Origin: UBA2031 sp037189985
GTDB taxonomy: Bacteria > Pseudomonadota > Gammaproteobacteria > Pseudomonadales > Moraxellaceae
Assembly (NCBI GenBank): GCA_037189985.1
Contig: JBBCJX010000017.1
Location: 17,374-81,373 of the forward strand
DNA: 64,000 nt
Direction: 5' to 3'
Each line of letters starts with the position of its first letter. The stretch's first letter is position 1. Under the pieces are notes generated by a model. It was not told the origin of the DNA and ran no database searches. It saw nothing but the letters and a program-made list of their open reading frames with translations. Below are positions 50,828 through 58,835 of the stretch, piece by piece. Made by a program: the position numbers and the translations under genes.

Positions 50828-51174
50828 TTTTTTGTGTCCTCGGTGGCCCGTGTCTGTGCTGCCGGGTCCCGCTGGCATGTGATTTTTTTCAGGGAGAGAG
50901 TGCCGGAACGAGCGTACCCCTTCCGGCAAAATGAGGGCCTAAAGTACCTTCCTGATTGGCCCACTTCAAGCCGAAATTGGGCTTGACATGCAATCTTGTC
51001 CGACAATGAAAAGCCTTGTCCCGGAAGCTCTCGAGGCTTGTTTCCCAAGGGAAATGGCCTTGGTCCGGGCAAGGCTTTTCATCACCGGCGTGATGTCACA
51101 CTTCAGTGATGACCAACTCTGGAACGCACGATCATCGCTCAGCCTTGAAAGTCCTCGTGAGGCCTCGGGCGAAC
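50828..51174 (-). other. atuG-atuH intergenic region
   Basis: 347 bases without a gene. It contains the long inverted repeat at 51006-51082. No convincing open frame on either strand; a separate atuH promoter could lie here. Confidence 0.45.
51006..51082. repeat. Long nested inverted repeat upstream of atuH
   Basis: The left arm ATGAAAAGCCTTGTCCCGGA (51006-51025) and right arm TCCGGGCAAGGCTTTTCAT (51064-51082) pair with one bulge. The 38-base centre holds a second stem, GGCTTGTTTCCC/GGGAAATGGCC. It is a stable cruciform-like element, possibly a MITE-like repeat or an atuG terminator. Confidence 0.75.
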
Positions 51175-52005
51175 TCAATCCAGGAAAAAATCCCGTTGCA
51201 GCTTGTCGGCGTTTTCCGGCTGGCAGGCATAACCCTTGAGTTCGGTGATGCCGACACGGGCGAGGGCCTCCTCGTCCAGCAGCGTGCGGCCGGTCAGCTC
51301 GCCACGGGCGGTGACGAGGATGGCATGGGCGGCATCGGCCATGATTTCCGGTTTGCGGCTGACCGCCGCTGCCGCATCACCGCCCAGATTTACTTCCACC
51401 GCTGCCGTAGCGATGTAGGTGGCCGGCCACAGGGTATTGCAGGAAATGCCGTAGTCACGGAACTCTTCTGCCATGCCCAGCGTGAGGATGGTCATGCCGT
51501 ACTTGGAGACGGTGTAGGGCGAGAAGGGCTTCAGCCAGTGTGGCGCCATGTTGATGGGGGGCGACAGGCTGAGGATGTGTGCCTGGTCCGACTTTTTCAG
51601 GTAGGGCAGTGCGGCCTGGGCACAGAGGAAGGTGGCGCGGTGGTTCACGTCCTGGATCAGGTCGTATTTCTTGAGCGGGGTGTGTTCCACGCCCATGAGG
51701 TTGATGGCGCCGGCATTGTTGACGAGGATGTCGATGCCGCCAAAGTGCTCGGCAGCCTTGGCCAGCGCCTCGCGCACCTGGGCCTCTTCACGCACATCCA
51801 CCTGCAGGGGCAGGGCATTGCCGCCCGCCGCCTTGATTTCCTCGGCCACGCTGAAGATGGTGCCGGGCAGCTTGGGATGGGGCTCCGCCGACTTGGCGGC
51901 AATCACGACATTGGCGCCATCGCGCGCGGCGCGCAGGGCGATGGCGCGGCCGATGCCGCGGCTGCCGCCGGTGATGAAGAGGGTACGGCCCTTGAGTGTG
52001 CTCAT
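51175..52005 (-). CDS. atuG: Short-chain dehydrogenase, AtuG-type
   Basis: 276 residues from ATG 52005. SDR cofactor motif FITGGSRGIGRAIALRAARD, NNAG motif DILVNNAGAINLMGVEHTPL, active site FSPYTVSKYGMTILTLGM (Tyr-x-x-x-Lys). The ILSLSPPINMAPHWLKPF stretch is typical of the HSDL2-like branch to which AtuG belongs. It is thought to oxidise a hydroxyacyl or alcohol intermediate of citronellol/geraniol breakdown. Position between atuF and atuH matches P. aeruginosa. Confidence 0.88.
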   Translation of the reverse strand: MSTLKGRTLFITGGSRGIGRAIALRAARDGANVVIAAKSAEPHPKLPGTIFSVAEEIKAAGGNALPLQVDVREEAQVREALAKAAEHFGGIDILVNNAGAINLMGVEHTPLKKYDLIQDVNHRATFLCAQAALPYLKKSDQAHILSLSPPINMAPHWLKPFSPYTVSKYGMTILTLGMAEEFRDYGISCNTLWPATYIATAAVEVNLGGDAAAAVSRKPEIMADAAHAILVTARGELTGRTLLDEEALARVGITELKGYACQPENADKLQRDFFLD

Positions 52006-52115
52006 GGTGGCTCCTTTGCGTTTGGCTGTCGGGTGTGGCGGCACGGCTGTCCGTGCGGTCACTTCTTGTCAGAATAAAAGGCCGCCCCGTGTGACGGAGG
52101 CGGCCCCGGGAATGA

Positions 52116-54056
52116 TCAGTCCTGTATCAGCAGCAGTTGCTGGCGCTTTTTCACCTGCTGTTTTTCGCTCACGCTAATACCGGCAATCCGGCCGTCACGG
52201 TTGGCCTTGAGTTGGTGCTCGATCTTCATGGCCTCCATCACGGCCAGCGTTTGGCCTTTCTGCACGGTATCGCCTTCCTTTACCAGCAGCGCGACGATGG
52301 CGCCGTCCATGGGCGCGCGCAGCAGGCCGTCACCTTCGGCATCGGCCGATGCCGCCGGAGCGTGCGTGATGTCGGCGATGGCGAGATTGCCGCTGGCGCG
52401 GTCGAGGTAGAGCGTGTTGCCCTGCCGGGCCCAGGCGACACGGCGGCGAACACCACCGGATTCGTAGAGCAGGGAGCCGTCGCGGGTGTCCAGCACCGTG
52501 ATGTCATGTGCCTGATCGGCTTCTGTCACGGTCAAGCGCTGGCCCTGTATCCGCACGGACAGGGCATGCACGGTCTCGCCCACCTGCAAGCGCAGCGGCG
52601 TGGCGCCGGCGAGGCCCGTGATGAAACCGGCTTCGTGGCTTTCATGAAGGATGAGGGCGGCGGCAATGGCCAGCGACTCGGCATCGGCCCTGGCCGGTTT
52701 CAGGCTGGCATCGTCCGCAAAATGGCGATCAATGAAAGCGGTGGAGGTATCGCCACTCACGAAGACCGGATGGCGCAGCAGGCTCACGAGGAACTGCTTG
52801 TTGTTGTTCACTCCCAGCAGCACGGAATCTTCCACGGCGCGTGCCAGCAGGCGGGCAGCGTCGGTGCGGGTTTTCCCCCAGGCAATGACCTTGGCCACCA
52901 TGGGATCGTAATGCGGGCTGATTTCGCCGCCGGTGTACATGCCGTGGTCAATGCGCACGCCGGGCAGGTCGGCGGGAATCCATGACAGGACGGGGCCGGT
53001 CTGTGGCAGGAAATTGTTGCCCGGGTCTTCGGCGTAGAAACGCACTTCGATGGCGGCGCCGGTGAGCGTGATGTCGTCCTGGGCCAGCGGCAGCGGCTCG
53101 CCATTGGCCACGCGTAACTGCCACTCCACCAGGTCCAGTCCGGTGACCAGTTCGGTGACGGGATGCTCCACCTGCAGGCGGGTGTTCATTTCCAGGAAAT
53201 AGAAATTGTTGTCGGCGTCCAGCAGGAATTCCACGGTGCCGGCACCAACATAGTCCACGCTTTTCGCGGCGGCGACGGCGGCTTCGCCCATCTTCTGGCG
53301 CAGCGCAGCCGTCATGACGGGGCAGGGCGCTTCTTCCACCACTTTCTGGTGGCGACGCTGGATGGAGCAGTCGCGCTCACCGAGATAGACACAGTTGCCG
53401 TGCGTGTCGCCAAAGACCTGGATTTCCACGTGGCGCGGGGCGATCACGGCTTTTTCCAGAATGAGTTCGCCCGAGCCGAAGGCGTTCTGCGCTTCGGAGC
53501 GTGCCGTGGCGAGTGCCGACGGCAATTCTTCTTTCGTGTGCACCAGACGCATGCCGCGTCCACCGCCGCCAGCGGATGCCTTGACCATCACCGGAAAGCC
53601 GATGCGGTTGGCTTCCTTGATGAAGACGGCATCGTTCTGGTCCGCGCCTTCGTAGCCGGGGATGCAGGGCACACCGGCCTCGATCATCTTGATCTTGGAC
53701 AGGCGCTTGCTGCCCATGAGCTCGATGGCCTTGGGGCGAGGGCCAATGAAGGTGATGCCCTTGCTGGCGCAGGCTTCGGCAAAGGCTTCGTTTTCGGACA
53801 GGAAACCGTAGCCTGGATGCACGGCATCCGCGCCAGAGCGGGCACAGGCCTCCAGAATGGCGTCAACGCGCAGATAGGATTCGGACACCTTGGCCGGGCC
53901 GATGTTCACGGCCTCGTCCGCGAGTTGCACATGCAGGGCGCTGGCATCGGCATCGGAATAGACCGCGACGGTGCGATAGCCCAGTGCCTTGGCGCTGCGG
54001 ATGACGCGGCACGCGATTTCGCCACGGTTGGCAATCAGTACTTTGGAAAAAGCCAT
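52116..54056 (-). CDS. atuF: Geranyl-CoA carboxylase alpha subunit (biotin carboxylase + biotin carrier), AtuF
   Basis: 646 residues. Biotin carboxylase domain: KVLIANRGEIACRVIRSAKA, MVKASAGGGGRGMRLVHTKE (ATP-grasp) and FLEMNTRLQVEHPVTELVTG. C-terminal carrier domain: VMEAMKIEHQLKANRDGRI, with Lys near residue 611 biotinylated. With AtuC it carboxylates cis-geranyl-CoA to isohexenylglutaconyl-CoA. By sequence alone it could be a methylcrotonyl-CoA carboxylase alpha subunit; the surrounding atu genes decide the call. Confidence 0.9.
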   Translation of the reverse strand: MAFSKVLIANRGEIACRVIRSAKALGYRTVAVYSDADASALHVQLADEAVNIGPAKVSESYLRVDAILEACARSGADAVHPGYGFLSENEAFAEACASKGITFIGPRPKAIELMGSKRLSKIKMIEAGVPCIPGYEGADQNDAVFIKEANRIGFPVMVKASAGGGGRGMRLVHTKEELPSALATARSEAQNAFGSGELILEKAVIAPRHVEIQVFGDTHGNCVYLGERDCSIQRRHQKVVEEAPCPVMTAALRQKMGEAAVAAAKSVDYVGAGTVEFLLDADNNFYFLEMNTRLQVEHPVTELVTGLDLVEWQLRVANGEPLPLAQDDITLTGAAIEVRFYAEDPGNNFLPQTGPVLSWIPADLPGVRIDHGMYTGGEISPHYDPMVAKVIAWGKTRTDAARLLARAVEDSVLLGVNNNKQFLVSLLRHPVFVSGDTSTAFIDRHFADDASLKPARADAESLAIAAALILHESHEAGFITGLAGATPLRLQVGETVHALSVRIQGQRLTVTEADQAHDITVLDTRDGSLLYESGGVRRRVAWARQGNTLYLDRASGNLAIADITHAPAASADAEGDGLLRAPMDGAIVALLVKEGDTVQKGQTLAVMEAMKIEHQLKANRDGRIAGISVSEKQQVKKRQQLLLIQD

Positions 54057-54102
54057 GCTGGGAATTCCTGTTTACTCGGCGTGTTTTATTCAGCCCACTT
54101 GT

Positions 54103-54912
54103 TTATTCAGCCCATTTGGCCGGACGTTTCTGAACAAAAGCCATCGTGCCTTCCGCCCCTTCGGGGCCGGCCACGGCACGTGCGAACTGCCGGGCGGCAT
54201 CATCCAGCAGGCCTCCCAGCGGTTCATGGCCCACGCGGTGCAGCAGCGCCTTGGTGACGCGATTGGCATCCGGCGCGCATTTGCGGATTTGCGCCAGCGT
54301 ATCGGCCAGCGCCGTTTCCAGTGCGGCCGTATCGGCCACCACCTGATGCGCAATACCGAGCCGGGCGGCTTCCTCGCCCTTGAAGCGGGCGCCGATCAGC
54401 GACAGGCGACGCGCCTGCGTGAGGCCCACACGCTGCACCACGAAGGGCGCGATCTGCGCGGGAATCACGCCAAGGCCGGTTTCCGGCAAGCCGAACTGCG
54501 CGCTTTCCGTGGTGATGGCCACATCCGACACGCAGGCCAGACCAAAACCGCCACCGAGCACGGCACCTTCCAGAAGCGCGATCACCACCTGCGGCGCATG
54601 GTCCACCTGTGTGATCAGGTGACCGAAGGCACGGTTGAGTTCGGCATAGGCTTCATCGTTGCCGCTTTCGGCCGCCTTCATGCGCGCACCCGCCATGTCC
54701 TTGATGTCGCCGCCGGCACAGAAATGGCCGTTGGCGCCACGCAGGACCACGGCGCGGATATGCGGGCTGTTCTCGATGGCGCTGAACACGGCGCCGAGTT
54801 CCTGCGTCATCTGCAGGCTCATGGCGTTGCGCGATTCCGGGCGGTTCAGCGTGACGTGAAGAACGAAGCCGTCTTCACGGAGTTGCAGGGTTTCGGTTTG
54901 TGGTAGAGACAT
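54103..54912 (-). CDS. atuE: Isohexenylglutaconyl-CoA hydratase, AtuE
   Basis: 269 residues. Crotonase fold: HVTLNRPESRNAMSLQMTQE, oxyanion hole segment GANGHFCAGGDIKDMAG, and ALLEGAVLGGGFGLACVSDV with SAQFGLPETGLGVIPAQIAP (catalytic Glu region). It hydrates isohexenylglutaconyl-CoA to the 3-hydroxy acyl-CoA, which is then cleaved by a lyase encoded elsewhere. The gene is between atuD and atuF as in P. aeruginosa. Confidence 0.9.
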   Translation of the reverse strand: MSLPQTETLQLREDGFVLHVTLNRPESRNAMSLQMTQELGAVFSAIENSPHIRAVVLRGANGHFCAGGDIKDMAGARMKAAESGNDEAYAELNRAFGHLITQVDHAPQVVIALLEGAVLGGGFGLACVSDVAITTESAQFGLPETGLGVIPAQIAPFVVQRVGLTQARRLSLIGARFKGEEAARLGIAHQVVADTAALETALADTLAQIRKCAPDANRVTKALLHRVGHEPLGGLLDDAARQFARAVAGPEGAEGTMAFVQKRPAKWAE

Positions 54913-54927
54913 TTTCCAACTCCTGTC

Positions 54928-55008
54928 ATTCCCGCGAAGGCGGGAATCCAGAGACTTTTACTTTTGCATCGATGGGGTGAGTCACTGGGCCCCCGCCTGC
55001 GCGGGGGC
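54928..55008. repeat. REP-like double hairpin in the atuD-atuE gap
   Basis: ATTCCCGC GAAG GCGGGAAT (54928-54947) and CCCCCGC CTGC GCGGGGG (54990-55007) are two perfect hairpins about 42 bases apart. TGTCATTCCCGCGAAGGCGG is a very common proteobacterial intergenic repeat, and the pair looks like a BIME-type element. It may shape atu mRNA stability. Confidence 0.85.
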
Positions 55009-55016
55009 GACAGCAA

Positions 55017-56183
55017 TCATTCCGCCTTTTTCTTCTTGCCCGGAAGGATGTTCATCAGCTTGCAGATGATGCCCAGCATGATTTCGTCGGCACCGCCGCC
55101 GATGGAGGCCAGGCGGCCGTCGCGGTAGAGCTGGCCGGCCGGGTTTTCCCACATGAAGCCCATGCCGCCCCAGTACTGCAGGCAGGAGTCGGAGACTTCG
55201 CGGATGAGGCGGCCGGCTTTCAGCTTGGCCATGGAGGCCAGCTTGGTGACGTCTTCACCGGCGATATGGGCTTCGCAGGCCTGGTAGACGAGGGCGCGCA
55301 GGCACTCGACTTCGGTCTGCAACTCCGCCATGCGGAAATGGATGACCTGGTTGTCGATCAGGGGCTGGCCGAAGGTGGTGCGCTGGCGGCAGTACTCGAT
55401 GGTGGCGTCGATCACGGCCTGCAGGCCACCGAGGGCATTGCTGGCACCCCAGAGACGCTCTTCCTGGAACTGCATCATCTGCATCATGAAGCCCATGCCT
55501 TCGGCGCCGATACGGTAGCGCTGCGGCACACGCACATTGTCGAAGAAGACCTGTGCGGTGTCGGAGGAGCGCATGCCCAGCTTGTCCAGCTTTTCCGAAA
55601 AACTGATGCCGGCGGATTTCGCAGGCACCACGATCAGCGATTTGTTGAAGTGCGGTTTGTCGTCGGAGGTATTCGCGAGCAGGCAGAAGAAGTCAGCCTG
55701 CGTGGAGTTGGTGATCCACATCTTGGTGCCGCTGATGATGTAGTCGTCACCGTCTTTCTTGGCCGTGGTCTTGATGGCGGCCACGTCGGAGCCGGCATGC
55801 GGTTCGGACACGGCAATGGCGGCGACATAATCACCGGCAATGGCCGGTGCCAGGAATTCGCGTTTGATCTCGTCGGAGCCGAAACGGGCGATGGCGGGTG
55901 TGGCCATGTCCGTCTGCACGCCGATGGCCAGGGGCACGCCACCGCAACCGGCGCGGCCGATTTCGTCGGACACCACGAGGTTGTAGGAATAATCCAGGCC
56001 CATGCCACCGTATTCCACCGGCTTGCAGATGCCGAGCAGCCCCAGGTTGCCCATCTTCTTGAAGAGCTCGTGGGCGGGGAAGGGGCCGTTCTCTTCCCAC
56101 TCCCGCACATTCGGGTTGATTTCCTTTTCCACAAAGTTGCGGGCGGTACGGCGGAGTTCTTCGTGTTCCTGGGTGAATTTCAT
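55017..56183 (-). CDS. atuD: Citronellyl-CoA dehydrogenase, AtuD
   Basis: 388 residues from ATG 56183, with GAGGAGAGC upstream. It is an acyl-CoA dehydrogenase: AVSEPHAGSDVAAIKTTAKK, DYIISGTKMWITNSTQADFF, QVFFDNVRVPQRYRIGAEGM, and a C-terminus ending YRDGRLASIGGGADEIMLGI. It oxidises citronellyl-CoA to geranyl-CoA using FAD. The call depends on neighbours; alone it would be a generic acyl-CoA dehydrogenase. Confidence 0.91.
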   Translation of the reverse strand: MKFTQEHEELRRTARNFVEKEINPNVREWEENGPFPAHELFKKMGNLGLLGICKPVEYGGMGLDYSYNLVVSDEIGRAGCGGVPLAIGVQTDMATPAIARFGSDEIKREFLAPAIAGDYVAAIAVSEPHAGSDVAAIKTTAKKDGDDYIISGTKMWITNSTQADFFCLLANTSDDKPHFNKSLIVVPAKSAGISFSEKLDKLGMRSSDTAQVFFDNVRVPQRYRIGAEGMGFMMQMMQFQEERLWGASNALGGLQAVIDATIEYCRQRTTFGQPLIDNQVIHFRMAELQTEVECLRALVYQACEAHIAGEDVTKLASMAKLKAGRLIREVSDSCLQYWGGMGFMWENPAGQLYRDGRLASIGGGADEIMLGIICKLMNILPGKKKKAE

Positions 56184-56251
56184 GTTGCTCTCCTCGCTGG
56201 TGTTTCCGTTCTTTCCCGGCTTGCCGAAGCACACAGGCTTTGGAAAAAAGC

Positions 56252-56279
56252 CACTTCGACAGGCTCAGGGGGAACGGGG
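56252..56279. repeat. TTCGACAGGCTCAG-type intergenic repeat
   Basis: CACTTCGACAGGCTCAGGGG followed by GAACGGGG lies in the atuC-atuD gap. This core is a widespread bacterial intergenic repeat whose translation gives the familiar 'RQAQGERG' string. It marks DNA outside coding sequence. Confidence 0.75.
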
Positions 56280-56287
56280 GTCAAAAA

Positions 56288-57901
56288 TCAGAAGCGTGCC
56301 ACGCCAAAGCTGTTGGGTTGCAGGTCACGAGCCGCGCCTTCTGCAATGGTCTGAAGCAGGAAGACCAGCAGCTTGCGGGAATCGCTGGGGTCGATCAGGC
56401 CATCGTCAAAGAGCCGTGAAGTGTTGAAGAGCGCGGTGCTCTGTTCATCCAGTTTCATCGCCGTGCTCTGCTCGATGAAATCCAGCATCTGCGGATTCAC
56501 CTCGATGCCGGCCTTCTTCTGCTTCTGCTCGGTGACGATGCGCAGCACCTTGCCGGCCTGCGCGCCGCCCATGACGGCCGTGCGCGAATTGGGCCAGGCG
56601 AAGATGAAGCGCGGGTCCAGGCCACGGCCGCACATGGCGTAGTTGCCGGCGCCGTAGGAGCCGCCGACCACCAGCGAGATTTTCGGCACGCGGCAGTTGG
56701 CCACGGCCTGGATCATCTTGGAGCCGTGCTTGATCACGCCCTGCTGCTCGGATTCCGTACCCACCATGAAGCCGGTGGTGTTGTGCAGAAAGAGGAGCGG
56801 GCGCTTGGTCTGGTCGCACATCTGGATGAACTGCGAGGCCTTGGCGGCACCTTGAGGCGTGATGGGGCCGTTGTTGGTGATGATGCCCACCACGAAACCG
56901 GCGATGCGCGCCCAGCCACAGACCGTCTGATTGTCGAATTCCGTCTTGAATTCCAGGAAGTCGGAGCCGTCCACGAGACGGGCGATGACTTCCTTCATGT
57001 CGAAGGGTTTCTTGGAGTCGGAGGGCACAAGGCCGGGCAGTTCATCCGCCGGGTAAAGCGGTTCCTGATAAGCCGTTTCGGCTTTTGTGGTGGTTTCTTT
57101 CCAGTTCAGCATGGCCACGACATCGCGCGCCATGCGGATGGCATCGGCGTCGTTCTCGGCCAGGTATTCGCCGGTGCCGGCGACCTGGGCATGCATTTCA
57201 CCGCCGCCCAGTTGTTCTTCGGTGGCGACTTCGCCGGTGGCGGCAAACAGCAGGGGCGGGCCGGCCAGGAACATGTGGGAACGCTTGCGCACCAGGATCA
57301 CGTAATCGGAAAGGCCGGGTTGGTAGGCGCCGCCGGCGGTGGCGTTGCCATGGACGATGGTGACCTGAGGAATGCCGGCCGCCGACAGCCGTGCCTGGTT
57401 GGCAAAGCCGCGCGCGCCTTCCACGAAAATCTCGCCCGCGTAATTCAGGTTGGCGCCGCCGCTTTCCACCATGGAGACGACCGGCAGCCGGTTTTCCAGC
57501 GCGATTTCCTGAAGACGCAGGGATTTGCGCAGGCCAGCGGGTGAAATCGTGCCGCCCTTGATGGCGCTGTTGCTGGCCGTGACCAGGCAGCGCACGCCGC
57601 TCACATAACCGATGCCGGCGATGAGACCGCCACCGGCTTCCGAGCCATCCTTGTCGTCGTGCTGCATGTAGCCCGCGAGGCCGCAGAGCTCGACAAAGGG
57701 AGAGCCTGGATCGAGCAGGAGTTGCAGGCGTTCGTGCGGCAGCACCTGGCCGCGCTTGTCGAACTTGGGTTTTTGCTCGTAGGACTTGTCCACCACCTTC
57801 TGCTGGATGGCGCGCATCTCGGCCACAGTCCTGGCCAGCGCCTCGGCATTGGCCTTGAACTCGGCGCTCTCGCGCGAGACGGCAGATTCGATCACGGCCA
57901 T
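56288..57901 (-). CDS. atuC: Geranyl-CoA carboxylase beta subunit (carboxyltransferase), AtuC
   Basis: 537 residues, usual length. Carboxyltransferase domains: LDPGSPFVELCGLAGYM, IKGGTISPAGLRKSLRLQEI, NTTGFMVGTESEQQGVIKHG, and VVGGSYGAGNYAMCGRGLDP followed by RFIFAWPNSRTAVMGGAQAG. It moves the carboxyl group from biotin on AtuF to geranyl-CoA. Start ATG 57901 overlaps the atuB stop by one base. Context separates it from the paralogous LiuB. Confidence 0.92.
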   Translation of the reverse strand: MAVIESAVSRESAEFKANAEALARTVAEMRAIQQKVVDKSYEQKPKFDKRGQVLPHERLQLLLDPGSPFVELCGLAGYMQHDDKDGSEAGGGLIAGIGYVSGVRCLVTASNSAIKGGTISPAGLRKSLRLQEIALENRLPVVSMVESGGANLNYAGEIFVEGARGFANQARLSAAGIPQVTIVHGNATAGGAYQPGLSDYVILVRKRSHMFLAGPPLLFAATGEVATEEQLGGGEMHAQVAGTGEYLAENDADAIRMARDVVAMLNWKETTTKAETAYQEPLYPADELPGLVPSDSKKPFDMKEVIARLVDGSDFLEFKTEFDNQTVCGWARIAGFVVGIITNNGPITPQGAAKASQFIQMCDQTKRPLLFLHNTTGFMVGTESEQQGVIKHGSKMIQAVANCRVPKISLVVGGSYGAGNYAMCGRGLDPRFIFAWPNSRTAVMGGAQAGKVLRIVTEQKQKKAGIEVNPQMLDFIEQSTAMKLDEQSTALFNTSRLFDDGLIDPSDSRKLLVFLLQTIAEGAARDLQPNSFGVARF

Positions 57902-58788
57902 TACTGCGCTCCCTCGGGTTTGGCTTTCTTCAGGACTTCGGGAATGAAGGCGCGGTGGAAGCCGTTGTAGGCCTCGGAGTTCTCGTGGTCCACCAGCGGG
58001 AAAATGGGCGTGCCCAGCGAGGCGGCGCCATCAATGCGCACGGTGACGCCGGAAACATAGGCGGCTCCCTGCGAGAGCAAAAAACAGATCACGCTGGAGA
58101 CTTCGGACTCCGTGCCCATGCGCTTGAGTGGCGCCTTGGTGGCGAGCATGGGAATGACTGTCTTGGCGAAATCGCCCTGGTAGGTGTCCATGCCCGAGGA
58201 CATGATCCAGCCGGGCGCCACGGCATTCACGCGCACGCCGGACCGGGCCCATTCGATGGCGGCGGTCTTGGTGAGGTTGTCCACGCCGGCGCGCGCCGCG
58301 CCCGAGTGGCCCATGCCGGGCATGCCGCCCCACATGTCGGCGGTCATGTTCACGATGGCGCCGCCGTGCGCTTCCATCCACTGCGTGTAGGCCTCGCGCA
58401 TCATCAGGAAGGTGCCTTGCAGGTTGTTGCGCACCACAGCCTCGAAGCCGTTGGCGGAGATCATGCTGAGCGGCGCCGGGAACTGGCCGCCAGCATTGTT
58501 GACGAGGCCGTCGATCCTGCCGAACTCGCTGATGACGGCGGCGATGGTGGCCTTCACGTCTTCTTCCTTGCGGATGTCGCAGACCAGCGTTTTCACCTTG
58601 CCGCCGTCCTCGGTGATTTCCCGGGCGACGTTGTCCAGCTTTTCCTGTTTGCGGCCGGTGATCACGATCTGGGCGCCCAGCGCGGCCAGCTCATGGGCCG
58701 TGCAGCGGCCGATGCCGGAGCCGCCGCCGGTGACGATGATGACCTTGTCCTTGAAGGCCTCGGGATGGAATTGCGATTGGTATTTCAT
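57901..58788 (-). CDS. atuB: Short-chain dehydrogenase, AtuB-type
   Basis: 295 residues. Cofactor motif VIIVTGGGSGIGRCTAHELA; NNAG motif IDGLVNNAGGQFPAPLSMIS; the active-site Tyr-x-x-x-Lys is not obvious and the GHSGAARAGVDNLTKTAAIE segment occupies that region, as in the peroxisomal trans-2-enoyl reductase/2,4-dienoyl reductase-like branch. It probably acts on an intermediate of terpenoid acyl-CoA breakdown. It follows atuA by 48 bases. Confidence 0.88.
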   Translation of the reverse strand: MKYQSQFHPEAFKDKVIIVTGGGSGIGRCTAHELAALGAQIVITGRKQEKLDNVAREITEDGGKVKTLVCDIRKEEDVKATIAAVISEFGRIDGLVNNAGGQFPAPLSMISANGFEAVVRNNLQGTFLMMREAYTQWMEAHGGAIVNMTADMWGGMPGMGHSGAARAGVDNLTKTAAIEWARSGVRVNAVAPGWIMSSGMDTYQGDFAKTVIPMLATKAPLKRMGTESEVSSVICFLLSQGAAYVSGVTVRIDGAASLGTPIFPLVDHENSEAYNGFHRAFIPEVLKKAKPEGAQ

Positions 58789-58801
58789 GAGGGATTCCCT
58801 T

Positions 58802-58821
58802 CCTCTCCCGGCAGGAGAGGA
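58802..58821. repeat. Short hairpin in the atuA-atuB gap
   Basis: CCTCTCCCGGCAGGAGAGG is a small hairpin in the style of the other CCCTCC/GGGAGG elements in this window. It lies in the 47-base gap between the atuA stop and the atuB start. Confidence 0.5.
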
Positions 58822-58835
58822 GATGCGTCTGTGGG

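Noticed and set aside
51106..54257. Plus-strand frames over atuG and atuF
   Set aside because: They are antisense to genes with clear motifs and show no protein-family features.
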